This document shows, piece after piece, positions 37,157 to 45,998 of a stretch of 64,000 nucleotides of DNA. The number at the start of each line of letters is the position of its first letter. The first letter of the stretch is position 1. Both the position numbers and the translations under genes were made by a program. Origin of the DNA: an uncultured Eubacteriales bacterium (lineage in GTDB: Bacteria; Bacillota; Clostridia; Oscillospirales; Acutalibacteraceae); assembly GCA_900316385.1 (NCBI GenBank), contig ONCP01000001.1, positions 215,431-279,430 on the forward strand, given 5' to 3'. A model generated the notes under the pieces. That model searched no databases. It saw nothing but the letters and a program-made list of their open reading frames with translations, and was not told where the DNA came from.

Positions 37157-40100
37157 ATGAGAAATAACAAGAGCTTCATTTCACTCATTTTATGCGTCGC
37201 GTTGCTGATTACAAGCGTCGCGTCGCTCACAGCGGTTCCCGCGGGCGCGGCTCAGACAAAGGCGGCTCCCACAGCGGCGAACGTTCAGACGGCTTCCACG
37301 GCTGCCGACGTCACAAAGGCTCAGACAGGAGCCGACGTAACAAAGGCAGCGACAGGCAGCTCGGGCAGCGAGCAGGTCATCCTGCACTGCTGGAACTGGC
37401 CTTTCAGCAAGATCATGAGCGAGCTTGATAATATAGCCAACGCGGGTTTTACCGCCGTTCAGACCTGTCCCATTACCAACATTGTCGGTAACGGAGAGAC
37501 ACAGGTCAGTGAATGGTACCAATTCTATCAGCCCACAAGCTACAATATCGGCAACAAGCTCGGAACCGAAGATCAGTTCAAAGAACTTTGTACAGCCGCT
37601 GAGAACAAGGGAATCCACGTTATCGTTGACGTCGTGCTCAACCACGTCGCGAATAATTCATATTTTCCCGTAGGCTCCGACATCTCAAGTATTTCAAATC
37701 CTTATCATACTAACGGTTTGCTTAACAATAGATGGGACAACCGCTGGGCTTGTACTCAGTGCGATTATCCCGATGGTTGCCATGACCTTAATACACAGAA
37801 TTCAGAGATCCAGCAGCTTGCGCTTAAATTCCTCAAAAAGTGCGTAGCCGACGGTGCTTACGGCTTCCGTTTTGACGCGGCAAAGCACATCGAGCTGCCT
37901 TCCGATGATTCCAGCTACGCGTCGAATTTCTGGCCGACAGTCGTTCAAAACGGCTCTCAGTTCCAGTACGGCGAGGTAATAGGCGGCACCAATACTCCTT
38001 ATAAGGCTTATAACAGCTATATGAGACTGAACGCCCTGAATATGCCCGGCAATATTCGTGGTCAGATTCAGAACAACCAGCTCAACGCGGGAGTTGTTTC
38101 CGAGTATGCTTCCGACGGCTTGGGCGGTTCGGATATCGTTGCGTGGGTAGAGTCTCACGACAATTTCTATCACAACGAAAACTGGAAAATGCCTGATGCT
38201 CAGATCAAGCGCGCTTGGGCGGCTATCGCGGCTCAGCCTGTCAACTGCCTCTATCTTGCCCGTCCCTTCGGTTACAGCGACAGCAACAAATCCGCCACCG
38301 GCGATAACGATATCACCAAGGGCGGAAACGGCACATACTACGATCCCGAGGTCGCCGCGGTCAACAAGTTCCACACAGCTATGGACGGCAAGGGCTCCGA
38401 CGTTCAGAACGTAAACGGTAACACTCAGGTTCTCGCCGTAAGAAGATATACTGAGGGAGTAGGCGTTAACGGCATATGCTTTGTAAACGCGGGCTCGTCC
38501 GACATCAACCTCAACGGTTATGACACAGGTATGGCTGACGGAACGTATACGGATACGGCTCACAACGCTACCTTTACCATTTCCAATCATAAGATCACTT
38601 CGGGTACGCTCGGAGCGGGAAATGTTTATACTATTTACAAGACTGCTTCCTCAAGCGAAGTTCAGCTTTCCGACTGCAATCTCTACGGCTGGATCAACGG
38701 TGCCGACTATTACGGCAGCGATTATACGTTTGATTCAAACGGTTCGCTGACAGCTACCTTTACTAAGGACAGCTATGTATATATCAATGCCAACGGTTCG
38801 GATTACCTTGGTAACCAGTATTACAGCGCTTCACCGGGATCATTCTATTCAACAAACACCAATTATGACAACAAGATGAAGGTTCCCGCGGGCACGCACA
38901 CCTTTACGCTGGCAAAGAGCGGAACAGGCTTCAGCCTCAGCTACACCACTCAGCAGACACCGACCAATCCCACCGATCCCACCAATCCTTCCGATCCCAC
39001 CGATCCTACCGATCCCACAAATCCGAGCACTAATGCGGCGCTTTATATCGATGTAAGTCAGGTCAACGCTGATAATCCCGACTGGTACATCTGGACGTGG
39101 GGACAGTCCGACGGCAGAGCGGTGAAGGCTTCGTATGACAGCGCGAGCGGTTATTATGCCTTCGCGGATTGCGATACAAATATCCAGCTGTTCAGAACCA
39201 AGGCTAATACCTACACAGGCTCGGGTTGGGTAGGAGACAACGCGACGGTATGGAATAAAAACACAAATACAAACGCGGTAACAGGCAATCTGTGTACTGT
39301 AACTTGGGGCAGCGGAGACGGACTGAATCTCTCGTTCAGCACCTATACACCTCCCACTGAGCCTACAACTCAGGCGCCCACAGAGCCTCCCACATATGAT
39401 TATAACATTCAGTATTCGTATCAGTATGATGATGTGAGCGGTACGGTAACCAAGAACTACACCGTTAACAATTATCAGTCCACTTCGACGGATTACGCTA
39501 CGATCGCTCAGCTCAACGATCCTTCCGCAAAGCTCGGGAACGCGTACAATACCTATTCCATCGATACGGCAAGCATAAGCTACGACGCGAACACCACGAC
39601 TATCAGCGCTGCTCTGGTCGCTACGCCGAAGACTTACACCGTTACTCTTGACGATGTAGAAGTCGGAAGCGATTATAATTATCTCAATATCGCTACCGTA
39701 ACGACAAATGAGGAAAAGGCTTTCCAAATCAACGGCAAGGTCGTTAAGACAGGCACCGAGTTCAGCTTCTATGTAACAGGCGATATCGACGTTACCACAG
39801 CGGACGTTACCACAGCGCGAACCAATGCTACAACGATCGACCTCACCGCTACCTATGTTTCCGATGATAAGGTAGCTTTGGAGCTTCTAGCGACCGCCAA
39901 TGTTGAAGATTTCGCGAGAATGGGCGTCGCGTTCGGAATGGGCGAGAAGGAAGCCGACGCTATCAAGGATGCTATCAATAATGTCACAACAGGCACAGGC
40001 GTACATAACAAGATCGCTGTACACAATTCTTCCGTAGACGCGGCGAATATCTCGGGACTGTTCCAGTTCACCTACGCTCCTTATATGGCGAAGGCAGTTG

Positions 40101-40201
40101 CTCAGGGCGAGCTGTACTTCTACACCTTCGCGGTCGGCAAGAACGGCGAGATAACGCTCAGCGACCCGCAGGCAGTTAACCTTGACAATCTGATCGCGTA
40201 A
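37157..40201 (+). CDS. Secreted GH13 alpha-amylase with CBM26-type starch-binding domain
   Basis: This 1014-residue secreted enzyme hydrolyses alpha-1,4 bonds in starch. A signal peptide (about 1-30) is followed by a low-complexity Ala/Thr stretch with near-repeats TKAQTGADVTKAATG. The GH13 catalytic domain begins near residue 72. It has DVVLNHVANNS (about 157), GFRFDAAKHIE with the nucleophile Asp near 239, YGEVIGG with the acid Glu near 273, and VESHDN with Asp near 335. An all-beta region follows (about 502-595), then a PTDPTNP linker (601-623) and a CBM26-type domain with DWYIWTWGQSDGR. The last 260 residues are unrecognised. No dockerin is seen. GGAGGAAG precedes the ATG. Confidence 0.9.
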   Translation: MRNNKSFISLILCVALLITSVASLTAVPAGAAQTKAAPTAANVQTASTAADVTKAQTGADVTKAATGSSGSEQVILHCWNWPFSKIMSELDNIANAGFTAVQTCPITNIVGNGETQVSEWYQFYQPTSYNIGNKLGTEDQFKELCTAAENKGIHVIVDVVLNHVANNSYFPVGSDISSISNPYHTNGLLNNRWDNRWACTQCDYPDGCHDLNTQNSEIQQLALKFLKKCVADGAYGFRFDAAKHIELPSDDSSYASNFWPTVVQNGSQFQYGEVIGGTNTPYKAYNSYMRLNALNMPGNIRGQIQNNQLNAGVVSEYASDGLGGSDIVAWVESHDNFYHNENWKMPDAQIKRAWAAIAAQPVNCLYLARPFGYSDSNKSATGDNDITKGGNGTYYDPEVAAVNKFHTAMDGKGSDVQNVNGNTQVLAVRRYTEGVGVNGICFVNAGSSDINLNGYDTGMADGTYTDTAHNATFTISNHKITSGTLGAGNVYTIYKTASSSEVQLSDCNLYGWINGADYYGSDYTFDSNGSLTATFTKDSYVYINANGSDYLGNQYYSASPGSFYSTNTNYDNKMKVPAGTHTFTLAKSGTGFSLSYTTQQTPTNPTDPTNPSDPTDPTDPTNPSTNAALYIDVSQVNADNPDWYIWTWGQSDGRAVKASYDSASGYYAFADCDTNIQLFRTKANTYTGSGWVGDNATVWNKNTNTNAVTGNLCTVTWGSGDGLNLSFSTYTPPTEPTTQAPTEPPTYDYNIQYSYQYDDVSGTVTKNYTVNNYQSTSTDYATIAQLNDPSAKLGNAYNTYSIDTASISYDANTTTISAALVATPKTYTVTLDDVEVGSDYNYLNIATVTTNEEKAFQINGKVVKTGTEFSFYVTGDIDVTTADVTTARTNATTIDLTATYVSDDKVALELLATANVEDFARMGVAFGMGEKEADAIKDAINNVTTGTGVHNKIAVHNSSVDAANISGLFQFTYAPYMAKAVAQGELYFYTFAVGKNGEITLSDPQAVNLDNLIA

Positions 40202-40216
40202 AATTTAAAATTTCTC

Positions 40217-40246
40217 AAAGGCTCTCCGAAAAAGGAGAGCCTTTTT
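40217..40246 (+). terminator. Terminator after the amylase gene
   Basis: An 11-bp perfect stem (40217-40227 with 40234-40244) with a six-base loop ends in TTTTT. Its T-run overlaps the -35 box of the next promoter. Confidence 0.85.
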
Positions 40247-40274
40247 GGCATAGGATCGAAAATTATGATATAAT
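40245..40274 (+). promoter_or_regulatory. Promoter of the sigma factor gene
   Basis: TTGGCA (40245-40250) and TATAAT (40269-40274), 18 bases apart, lie directly after the amylase terminator. It is a housekeeping-type promoter rather than a visible autoregulated ECF promoter. Confidence 0.55.
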
Positions 40275-40333
40275 AATTGTCACAAAACCTATTCCCGAAA
40301 AGTTATGGATATAGAAAGTTTTTTGAGGACAAT

Positions 40334-40873
40334 ATGCTGCAGTTATATTTAACTCTCGCCGAGAGCGGGGAAGAGCGCGGTAAGCTCGAAGAGATATACC
40401 GCGAGTACAAGTCAATAATGCTCGGGTGCGCTTTTTCGATCCTCAGGGACGAGGGTTTGGCTGAGGACGCGGTTCACAACGCTTTCCTGCGTATCCTGAA
40501 GAACCTCGGAAAGATCGGCGACGTAAAAAGCCCCCAAACGCGCGGCTTTGTGATCGTCGTGACCGAGAATGTGGCAAAATCGATGTACACAAAGCGCAGT
40601 CGCACAGCCGCCGCGCCGCTTGAGGAGGATATTCCCGACAGCGGGAGCGTCGAGACTGCCGCCGAGCAAAGGCTTACCGCCGAGCTTATCGCGAAAAAGA
40701 TCGCCGAGCTTCCCGAGAGGTACAGCCGACCGATGATACTGCGCTACCTCAACGATATGTCCGACAGCGAGATTTCCTCGCTGCTCTCGATTTCTCCCGC
40801 CAATGTCCGCAAAAGGCTGGAGCGCGGCAGGAAAAAGCTTTCTACTCTGCTTGGAGGACAAATTGATGGATAA
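40334..40873 (+). CDS. ECF-type RNA polymerase sigma factor
   Basis: This is a sigma-70 family factor of the extracytoplasmic function class. The sigma-2 region (about residues 20-90, with LAEDAVHNAFLRILKNLG) and the sigma-4 region with a helix-turn-helix (SDSEISSLLSISPANVRKRLERG, about 145-168) are present. I chose ATG 40334 (179 residues), preceded by GAGGACA, over an in-frame start at 40277. The stop overlaps the start of the anti-sigma-like gene by eight bases, the usual arrangement. Targets may include the nearby surface genes, but I found no common promoter motif. Confidence 0.8.
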   Translation: MLQLYLTLAESGEERGKLEEIYREYKSIMLGCAFSILRDEGLAEDAVHNAFLRILKNLGKIGDVKSPQTRGFVIVVTENVAKSMYTKRSRTAAAPLEEDIPDSGSVETAAEQRLTAELIAKKIAELPERYSRPMILRYLNDMSDSEISSLLSISPANVRKRLERGRKKLSTLLGGQIDG

Positions 40874-41502
40874 TGTTATTATTCGCGACACGCTTGTCCG
40901 CGCGTTTGAGATTTATTCGGGTTCGCTTGCCGAGAGCTACCCCGAAGCTGTTTTTGAGCCGTCGGAAAAGTTCGAGCGGCAAATGCGAAAATTAATAAAA
41001 TCCGAGAAAAGCGTCTATCACCGCCTGACGCTCACCAAGGCGCGCCGCGCTTCTCGCGGCGACAATGAGCGTTTCGGCGATAAGGGAACGGATTTTCTCA
41101 TTCTTCGTTACGCGCGGTCCTCAGGTCGACGTTACCGAGTACGCGGAAGAAAACGCGCCAAGCGCTGCCGCTAAGCTTGATAAGACCCTTGAGCCCGCGT
41201 ACCTTCCCGAAGGCTACGCGCTTGAGGACAGCTCCGCCGATGAGGAGAGCTCATACCTGCTTTATTCCGACGGCGAGAGCTTTATCACCATTGAGCAGTT
41301 TGCAAAGTCAGCCTACAAATCCGCCACCGACGGCGAGTACAAGACCGAAAAGCGCGTCGCCTCCGACGGCGTTGAGTATATCGTGCGAACCTCGGACGAC
41401 GGCGCGACGCTTCTGGTGTGGGAAAAGGGCGACTGCGTGTTTGAGCTTTTGGGCTTTATTTCCGAGGACGAGCTGATCAAAACAGCCTCGTCGCTGAGTT
41501 GA
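40866..41502 (+). pseudogene. Anti-sigma-like DUF4367 gene, frameshifted
   Basis: The first frame encodes a cytoplasmic part (from MDNVIIRDTLVRAFEIYSG to KARRA) and runs out of register at about 41045. From there the other frame continues with a plausible membrane segment (LLAATMSVSAI) and a typical DUF4367 C-terminal domain (residues EYIVRTSDDGATLLVWE and on to 41502). The shift lies in a GC-repeat tract, GCGCGCCGCGC, where two bases seem to be lost. It is either a real frameshift, phase variation or a sequencing error. It overlaps the sigma factor gene and should control it if intact. Confidence 0.65.
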
Positions 41503-41514
41503 GGAGGCGGTATT

Positions 41515-42654
41515 ATGAAAAAACTTGCTGTTTATCTTATCGCTCTGATGCTCGTTATTCTGAATTGCCCCGCGGCGTCGGCGGAGGACGCTTCTCCTCC
41601 CACCGCGGATTATACCTCCGAAACAGTTTTCCTTGATCCCGACGCCCTCCATTCGCCGTACACTTCGTGGTATGTGTGGACTTGGGGAGTCAGCTCCGGG
41701 CGTTGGGTCAGGGGAGAACTTTCGAACGGTCTGTACAGCTTTGACAATGTTGAGAAAAATGCGGTTTTCGCCTGTATGTACAGAACGGACGCCGCCCCCG
41801 CGTGGGACAGCTCGACAATGTGGAAACAGAGCGTGAATGTTGAGCTCGACGGGGTCAATAATCTATTTGTTATGACCGAGGGCGAGACGGACGGAAAGCT
41901 TACGGGCTACTGGAGCTCGCTCAAAAATGACGTAACCGACCCTACGGAGCCGTATTCAACGACGAATCCGACCGAAGAGCCTCAGAAAACCGAGCCTAAT
42001 CCGCCGTTTGAGCCTGACACAGACCCGACGGGCGCGTGGCTTACAGAGCCTTTGACTCAGGATCCGACGATATTCCCGACATCTCCGACAACTCCGACGG
42101 CTTTTACAAATCCCCCGACAACCGTCGCGCCTACCTTCAGGCCATCGACCGATCCGACGGAGAGCAGCTCCACGGGCGGCAACACCGTGACAGACAAAAC
42201 CGTTTCGCTCAACCTCAAAACCGCGAGCGTAAAATGCGGAAAGATAATCACGCTCAGGGTCAGCAACAGCGGCAACGCGAAGCCGAGGTTTTCCTCGGGC
42301 AACAGCGCGGTCGCCAAGGTAAGCGCGTCGGGCAAGGTTTCGGCGCTCAAAAAGGGCTTCGCGAAAATAACCGTGACTGTCGGAAAGAAAACTCTAGTTT
42401 TTACTATCAAGGTCACTTCCTCGCCTAAGCTCTCAAAAACCGAGCTGACGCTCAAAAAAGGCGGGCGCGGCTACATCGACATCATCGGCAAGGCGAGAAC
42501 CGTAAAGAATAATTACGCGAGCACCTCAACTGCCGTGATCAGCGCCAAGCGAACCGCCTCAAGGCTTAAAATAATCGGCAGGAAAAAGGGCAAAACTACC
42601 CTGAGAGTGAGGGTGAACGGCGTTTTGCTCAAGCTGAGAGTCACGGTGAAATAG
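41515..42654 (+). CDS. Secreted protein with CBM26-type and Ig-like domains
   Basis: This 379-residue exported protein has a signal peptide (about 1-23, ending SAEDA). A starch-binding CBM26-like domain follows (about 35-140, with SWYVWTWGVSSGRWVRGE and two further conserved tryptophans), then a Pro/Thr-rich linker (142-225) and two Ig-like Big_2-type repeats (about 228-300 and 302-379). It has no catalytic domain, so it likely binds starch at the cell surface or supports other enzymes. No sortase motif or dockerin is visible. It starts 12 bases after the anti-sigma gene and may be in the same transcript. Confidence 0.75.
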   Translation: MKKLAVYLIALMLVILNCPAASAEDASPPTADYTSETVFLDPDALHSPYTSWYVWTWGVSSGRWVRGELSNGLYSFDNVEKNAVFACMYRTDAAPAWDSSTMWKQSVNVELDGVNNLFVMTEGETDGKLTGYWSSLKNDVTDPTEPYSTTNPTEEPQKTEPNPPFEPDTDPTGAWLTEPLTQDPTIFPTSPTTPTAFTNPPTTVAPTFRPSTDPTESSSTGGNTVTDKTVSLNLKTASVKCGKIITLRVSNSGNAKPRFSSGNSAVAKVSASGKVSALKKGFAKITVTVGKKTLVFTIKVTSSPKLSKTELTLKKGGRGYIDIIGKARTVKNNYASTSTAVISAKRTASRLKIIGRKKGKTTLRVRVNGVLLKLRVTVK

Positions 42655-42687
42655 CCGATATTCTATTTTGAAAGGATTGAAATCAAC

Positions 42688-45501
42688 GTGAAAAGCACAA
42701 AGAAGTTTTTATCATATCTGCTCGCGCTGACGCTCCTTTTATCATCGTTCTGCGTAAGCGCGTCGGCAGTTGTCTCCGACAACTCGCGTATCGACGCCTC
42801 GGCGAGGATAACAGAGCTACGCCGTACATATTTCGTGCCGGGCACGGAGTACAGCGAGCAAAGCCTGATGAATTGGAGTCTGGCGTATGAGGACGTTGAG
42901 CGTATACTGAATGACTCCGACGATACATACACGGATTCCGACCTGTACGCGGCGCTCGACGGTCTCGAAAAGGCCGCGAAAGCGCTCGTCCCGAAGCCCG
43001 AAAGGGTCACCGTGCTAAACGCGGGCTCGTGTAACAACGGCGACGAAAAGTGGTACGCGTGGACGTGGAACGGCACCCAAAACGGCCGCTGGGTCGCAGC
43101 AGAGATCGGAACAGACGGAAATTTTTATTTTGAAGAGCTCGACGAGAACGTTCTGTTCGCGAGAGTTGACAAGGCAAAGAGCCCCGACTGGGACAACGGC
43201 TCGGTATTCAACCAGACCGAGGACCTCAAAACAAAAACCGACGGCTCTGTATTTGTAATTACTGCGTGGAAAAGTGAGACAAGCGACAAGATGCAGGGGG
43301 ATTGGAGAGAACCCCAGACCTACGCCACCGAGCCCACCACGGCCGCTCCCGACCTGATCCACACTCAGGCGTTCTGCTCCGCGCTAAACGCGTTGCTTGA
43401 TGAGCTTGATTATCATTTTTACAAGGACGGCGAAGACGACTGTATCGTTGTTTCTCCCGAAAACATCGACGAATTGAAAAACCGTTATTTTAAAGTTTTT
43501 ACCGCCGACGAAAGCATTGTCGTTTTCGGGCTCATAGATATGTGGTGCACTGTGGGCGAGGAGGAGATCGCGGGTTATCTTTTCAAAAACCCCAGCTTCT
43601 TCGGTACCGAAAAGACAAAGACGGGAATCGGCGTGTACAAGGATGGCAAGGCATACGAGATCAAGAACGCGATCGACAGCGGAATTATGACAGCCGACGC
43701 CCTCGCCGCCGTTGTGCCGTATACCGAAAAGCTTGAAGCCACCGAGCCGATCACGACTGACCCCTTTACCGACCCGACGACCGACAGCGAGAGTACCGTG
43801 AATAAAAAAATCGCCGAGATACGTTCCGAGATCGAAGCCTTTAACACTAATCATTGGTTTGAGGATGAGGAGTGGTTTTACAGCCAATATACCGAAGCAA
43901 GCTACAACGCCTATATGGACGCGTGTAAGGCGGCGAATAAGGTGTACAACGATCCCGACGCTACCTACGAGGAACTGAAGGCGGCGCTCGACAGTATGCA
44001 GAACGGTTACGACAGTCTTGTCTATGTCGTGTCCGACGACGAGCTCAGAGAGAAGCTCAAGGCAAGATGTGCGCAGATTATCAACAGTATGCCCGTTGGC
44101 GGAACTCCCTATACCAAGGAAAGCGCCGAAAGATTTTGGACAGCTATGAGAAACGCCGAGAAAACCGCGAACGACAGCGAATCCACGCGCCGCGAAATCA
44201 TTTATGCCCGCAATATGCTTGAGGACGCGTACAAAAAGCTTGAGCATTCGACAGCGAACCGCGACAAGATATGGGACGCAATAGAGCTTTTGCTCTTTTA
44301 TCTTGATGACGAGAGCGGAAATAAAAACTATTATGTAAAGGATCGCGAGGCGCTCAAGGAGCTTTACAATGACGCTATGCCGATCGCGTATTACGAGCCC
44401 GAGCAAGAGGTTATCGACGCGATGACAGCGAGGATCTACAAGGGTATCGAAGATAATGTTGTAATTAACGAAACTACTGAAAGTCCCGTGACCGAGCCGC
44501 CCGCAACGGCTCCCGCGACGACCGAAAGCCTCGCTACCGAGCCGCCGACAACGTGCCCGATCGGATCGGAGGGCGATATGCTCTTTGAGGCGGTGAAAAA
44601 ACAATATCCGTCTTTAAAGCTGAAACCTGAGGATCTGCATATTCAGTTAAACGCTCAACTGTCCGAGGATAAGTACCTCGTAAAGTATACGGTCAACGGT
44701 CTTTTTTATCCTCAGGCTATTGATTCCATAGAGATCGGCGGATATATTTACACCGACAGCTATCCTAAGGCGGAGATACTTGACTCAACGACGCTTTATC
44801 AGCTTGAGGATGCCTACGAAAAGAAGATAATCACCGAAAGCGACCTTAAAGCTATCTCAAAGCTTCTGTCCGATTTCAAGCGTTTTGACCCGACAGAACC
44901 CAAGGTCACAGCGCCGCCGATCGAGTACACGACCGAGGCGCCTACACGGTATTGTGATTTCAGCAACAGCTACACTAAAATCAAGGGCATCAAGAACGCG
45001 GTGTACACAGGCAAGCCGATCACCTTGGATATCAGCGTGGTCGTTCCCGTGGATATGTATACAAGAACTGAGACGCTCAGCCCGGAAAACTACACGGTGA
45101 CCTATAAGAACAACAAAAACGTAGGCACGGCAACCGTGATCATCTCGCCGAAAAACGGCGCCGGAGGAATATATAAAACGCTGACCGCCAAGTTTAAAAT
45201 CAAAAAGGCGGCAAACCCGATAAACATCAAAAGCACCGTAAGAAGCGTTAAGTATAAATCGCTGAAAAGGAAGGCTCAAACCGCAGTGCCGCTGAGCGTA
45301 TCAAGGGCACAGGGCGAGCTGAGCTTCTCGAAGCTTTCGGGCGATAAGAGAATCAAGCTGAACGCCAAAACAGGCAAGCTGACATTTAAGAAGGGGATGA
45401 ATAAGGGCAGCTACACCCTCAGGCTCAAGCTGACCGCAAATGGAACGGCAAACTATAAATCATTCTCCAAAGTGTACAAGGTAACAGTAAAAGTAAAATA
45501 A
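42688..45501 (+). CDS. Large secreted surface protein with FIVAR, CBM26-type and Ig-like domains
   Basis: This 937-residue exported protein has a signal peptide (about 1-26), a FIVAR-like helical repeat (about 30-95), and a CBM26-like domain (about 100-210, with KWYAWTWNGTQNGRW). A small alpha/beta domain near 225-345 recurs in diverged form near 630-735; the two copies share YKDGKAYEI-like and AYEKKIITESDL-like endings. Helical FIVAR repeats occupy about 370-600. The last 180 residues hold two Ig-like modules rich in Lys and Tyr. Thr/Pro linkers separate the parts. It starts with GTG after AAAGGA. It is probably a starch-binding surface protein; no enzyme domain is seen. Confidence 0.7.
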   Translation: MKSTKKFLSYLLALTLLLSSFCVSASAVVSDNSRIDASARITELRRTYFVPGTEYSEQSLMNWSLAYEDVERILNDSDDTYTDSDLYAALDGLEKAAKALVPKPERVTVLNAGSCNNGDEKWYAWTWNGTQNGRWVAAEIGTDGNFYFEELDENVLFARVDKAKSPDWDNGSVFNQTEDLKTKTDGSVFVITAWKSETSDKMQGDWREPQTYATEPTTAAPDLIHTQAFCSALNALLDELDYHFYKDGEDDCIVVSPENIDELKNRYFKVFTADESIVVFGLIDMWCTVGEEEIAGYLFKNPSFFGTEKTKTGIGVYKDGKAYEIKNAIDSGIMTADALAAVVPYTEKLEATEPITTDPFTDPTTDSESTVNKKIAEIRSEIEAFNTNHWFEDEEWFYSQYTEASYNAYMDACKAANKVYNDPDATYEELKAALDSMQNGYDSLVYVVSDDELREKLKARCAQIINSMPVGGTPYTKESAERFWTAMRNAEKTANDSESTRREIIYARNMLEDAYKKLEHSTANRDKIWDAIELLLFYLDDESGNKNYYVKDREALKELYNDAMPIAYYEPEQEVIDAMTARIYKGIEDNVVINETTESPVTEPPATAPATTESLATEPPTTCPIGSEGDMLFEAVKKQYPSLKLKPEDLHIQLNAQLSEDKYLVKYTVNGLFYPQAIDSIEIGGYIYTDSYPKAEILDSTTLYQLEDAYEKKIITESDLKAISKLLSDFKRFDPTEPKVTAPPIEYTTEAPTRYCDFSNSYTKIKGIKNAVYTGKPITLDISVVVPVDMYTRTETLSPENYTVTYKNNKNVGTATVIISPKNGAGGIYKTLTAKFKIKKAANPINIKSTVRSVKYKSLKRKAQTAVPLSVSRAQGELSFSKLSGDKRIKLNAKTGKLTFKKGMNKGSYTLRLKLTANGTANYKSFSKVYKVTVKVK

Positions 45502-45507
45502 ATCGGC

Positions 45508-45535
45508 AAAGGGCTGTCCGCGGACAGCCCTTTTT
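45508..45535. terminator. Bidirectional terminator between the surface gene and spoVT
   Basis: A perfect 26-base palindrome (AAAGGGCTGTCCG followed by its complement) with a TTTTT tail on the plus strand can also end the recombinase-spoVT transcript coming from the right. Confidence 0.8.
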
Positions 45536-45545
45536 CATTGCATGG

Positions 45546-45998
45546 CTATTCTTCCATCTGTTTTCCGAGGAACGCCGCCGCGCTCTGCGCGAGCTTGACC
45601 TCTGTTTCGGTAGGCTGTTTGTTGTTCTCGTTTTTGAGCATTACAACCGAGCCCGAAACATCGCCTGCCGCTATGATCGGATAAATCACCGCGGCGCTTC
45701 GCTCGATCCCCTCAACAGGCTCAACGCCCGCCGCTTCGGTTGGTTCCGAGCGGTAGCTTCGCCTGTTTTCCATATAGTTCTCGAGCGCGCTTGTAATGCG
45801 CCGCTCCAGATATTCGCGCTTGGAAACACCCGCCGCCGCTATAACATGGTCGCGGTCGGTGATAATGGTCGGCAAATCGCTGATCCTCGACAGTACGTCC
45901 GCGTATTGCCCCGCAAACACCGACATTTCCCCGACGGGAGAGTATTTTTTGAAAATAACCTCCCCGTCAGTCGCCGTGTAAATCTCCAGCGGGTCACC
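45546..45998 (-). pseudogene. spoVT: 3' part of spoVT (SpoVT without its N terminus)
   Basis: SpoVT is a forespore transcription factor with an AbrB-type N-terminal DNA-binding domain and a C-terminal GAF domain. This fragment starts at GDPLEIY, inside the AbrB domain, and keeps the SPVGEMSVF segment, the whole GAF domain and the C-terminal FLGKQMEE. About 30 N-terminal residues are missing (including the usual VRRIDDLGRVVIP part). They are expected at the other end of the inserted element. It has no start codon of its own and is only translatable as a recombinase fusion. Confidence 0.88.

Noticed and set aside
38960-39030. Short tandem repeats as a CRISPR array
   Set aside because: They encode the PTDPTNP linker of the amylase, and have no spacers.
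43384-44604. Minus-strand frame of 406 codons
   Set aside because: It is a shadow of the surface protein gene caused by GC-rich codon use; no family resemblance.
45546-45998. The C-terminal GAF part as a natural domain of the recombinase
   Set aside because: It aligns from inside the AbrB domain to the very end of SpoVT, which fits gene disruption and not a domain of integrases.
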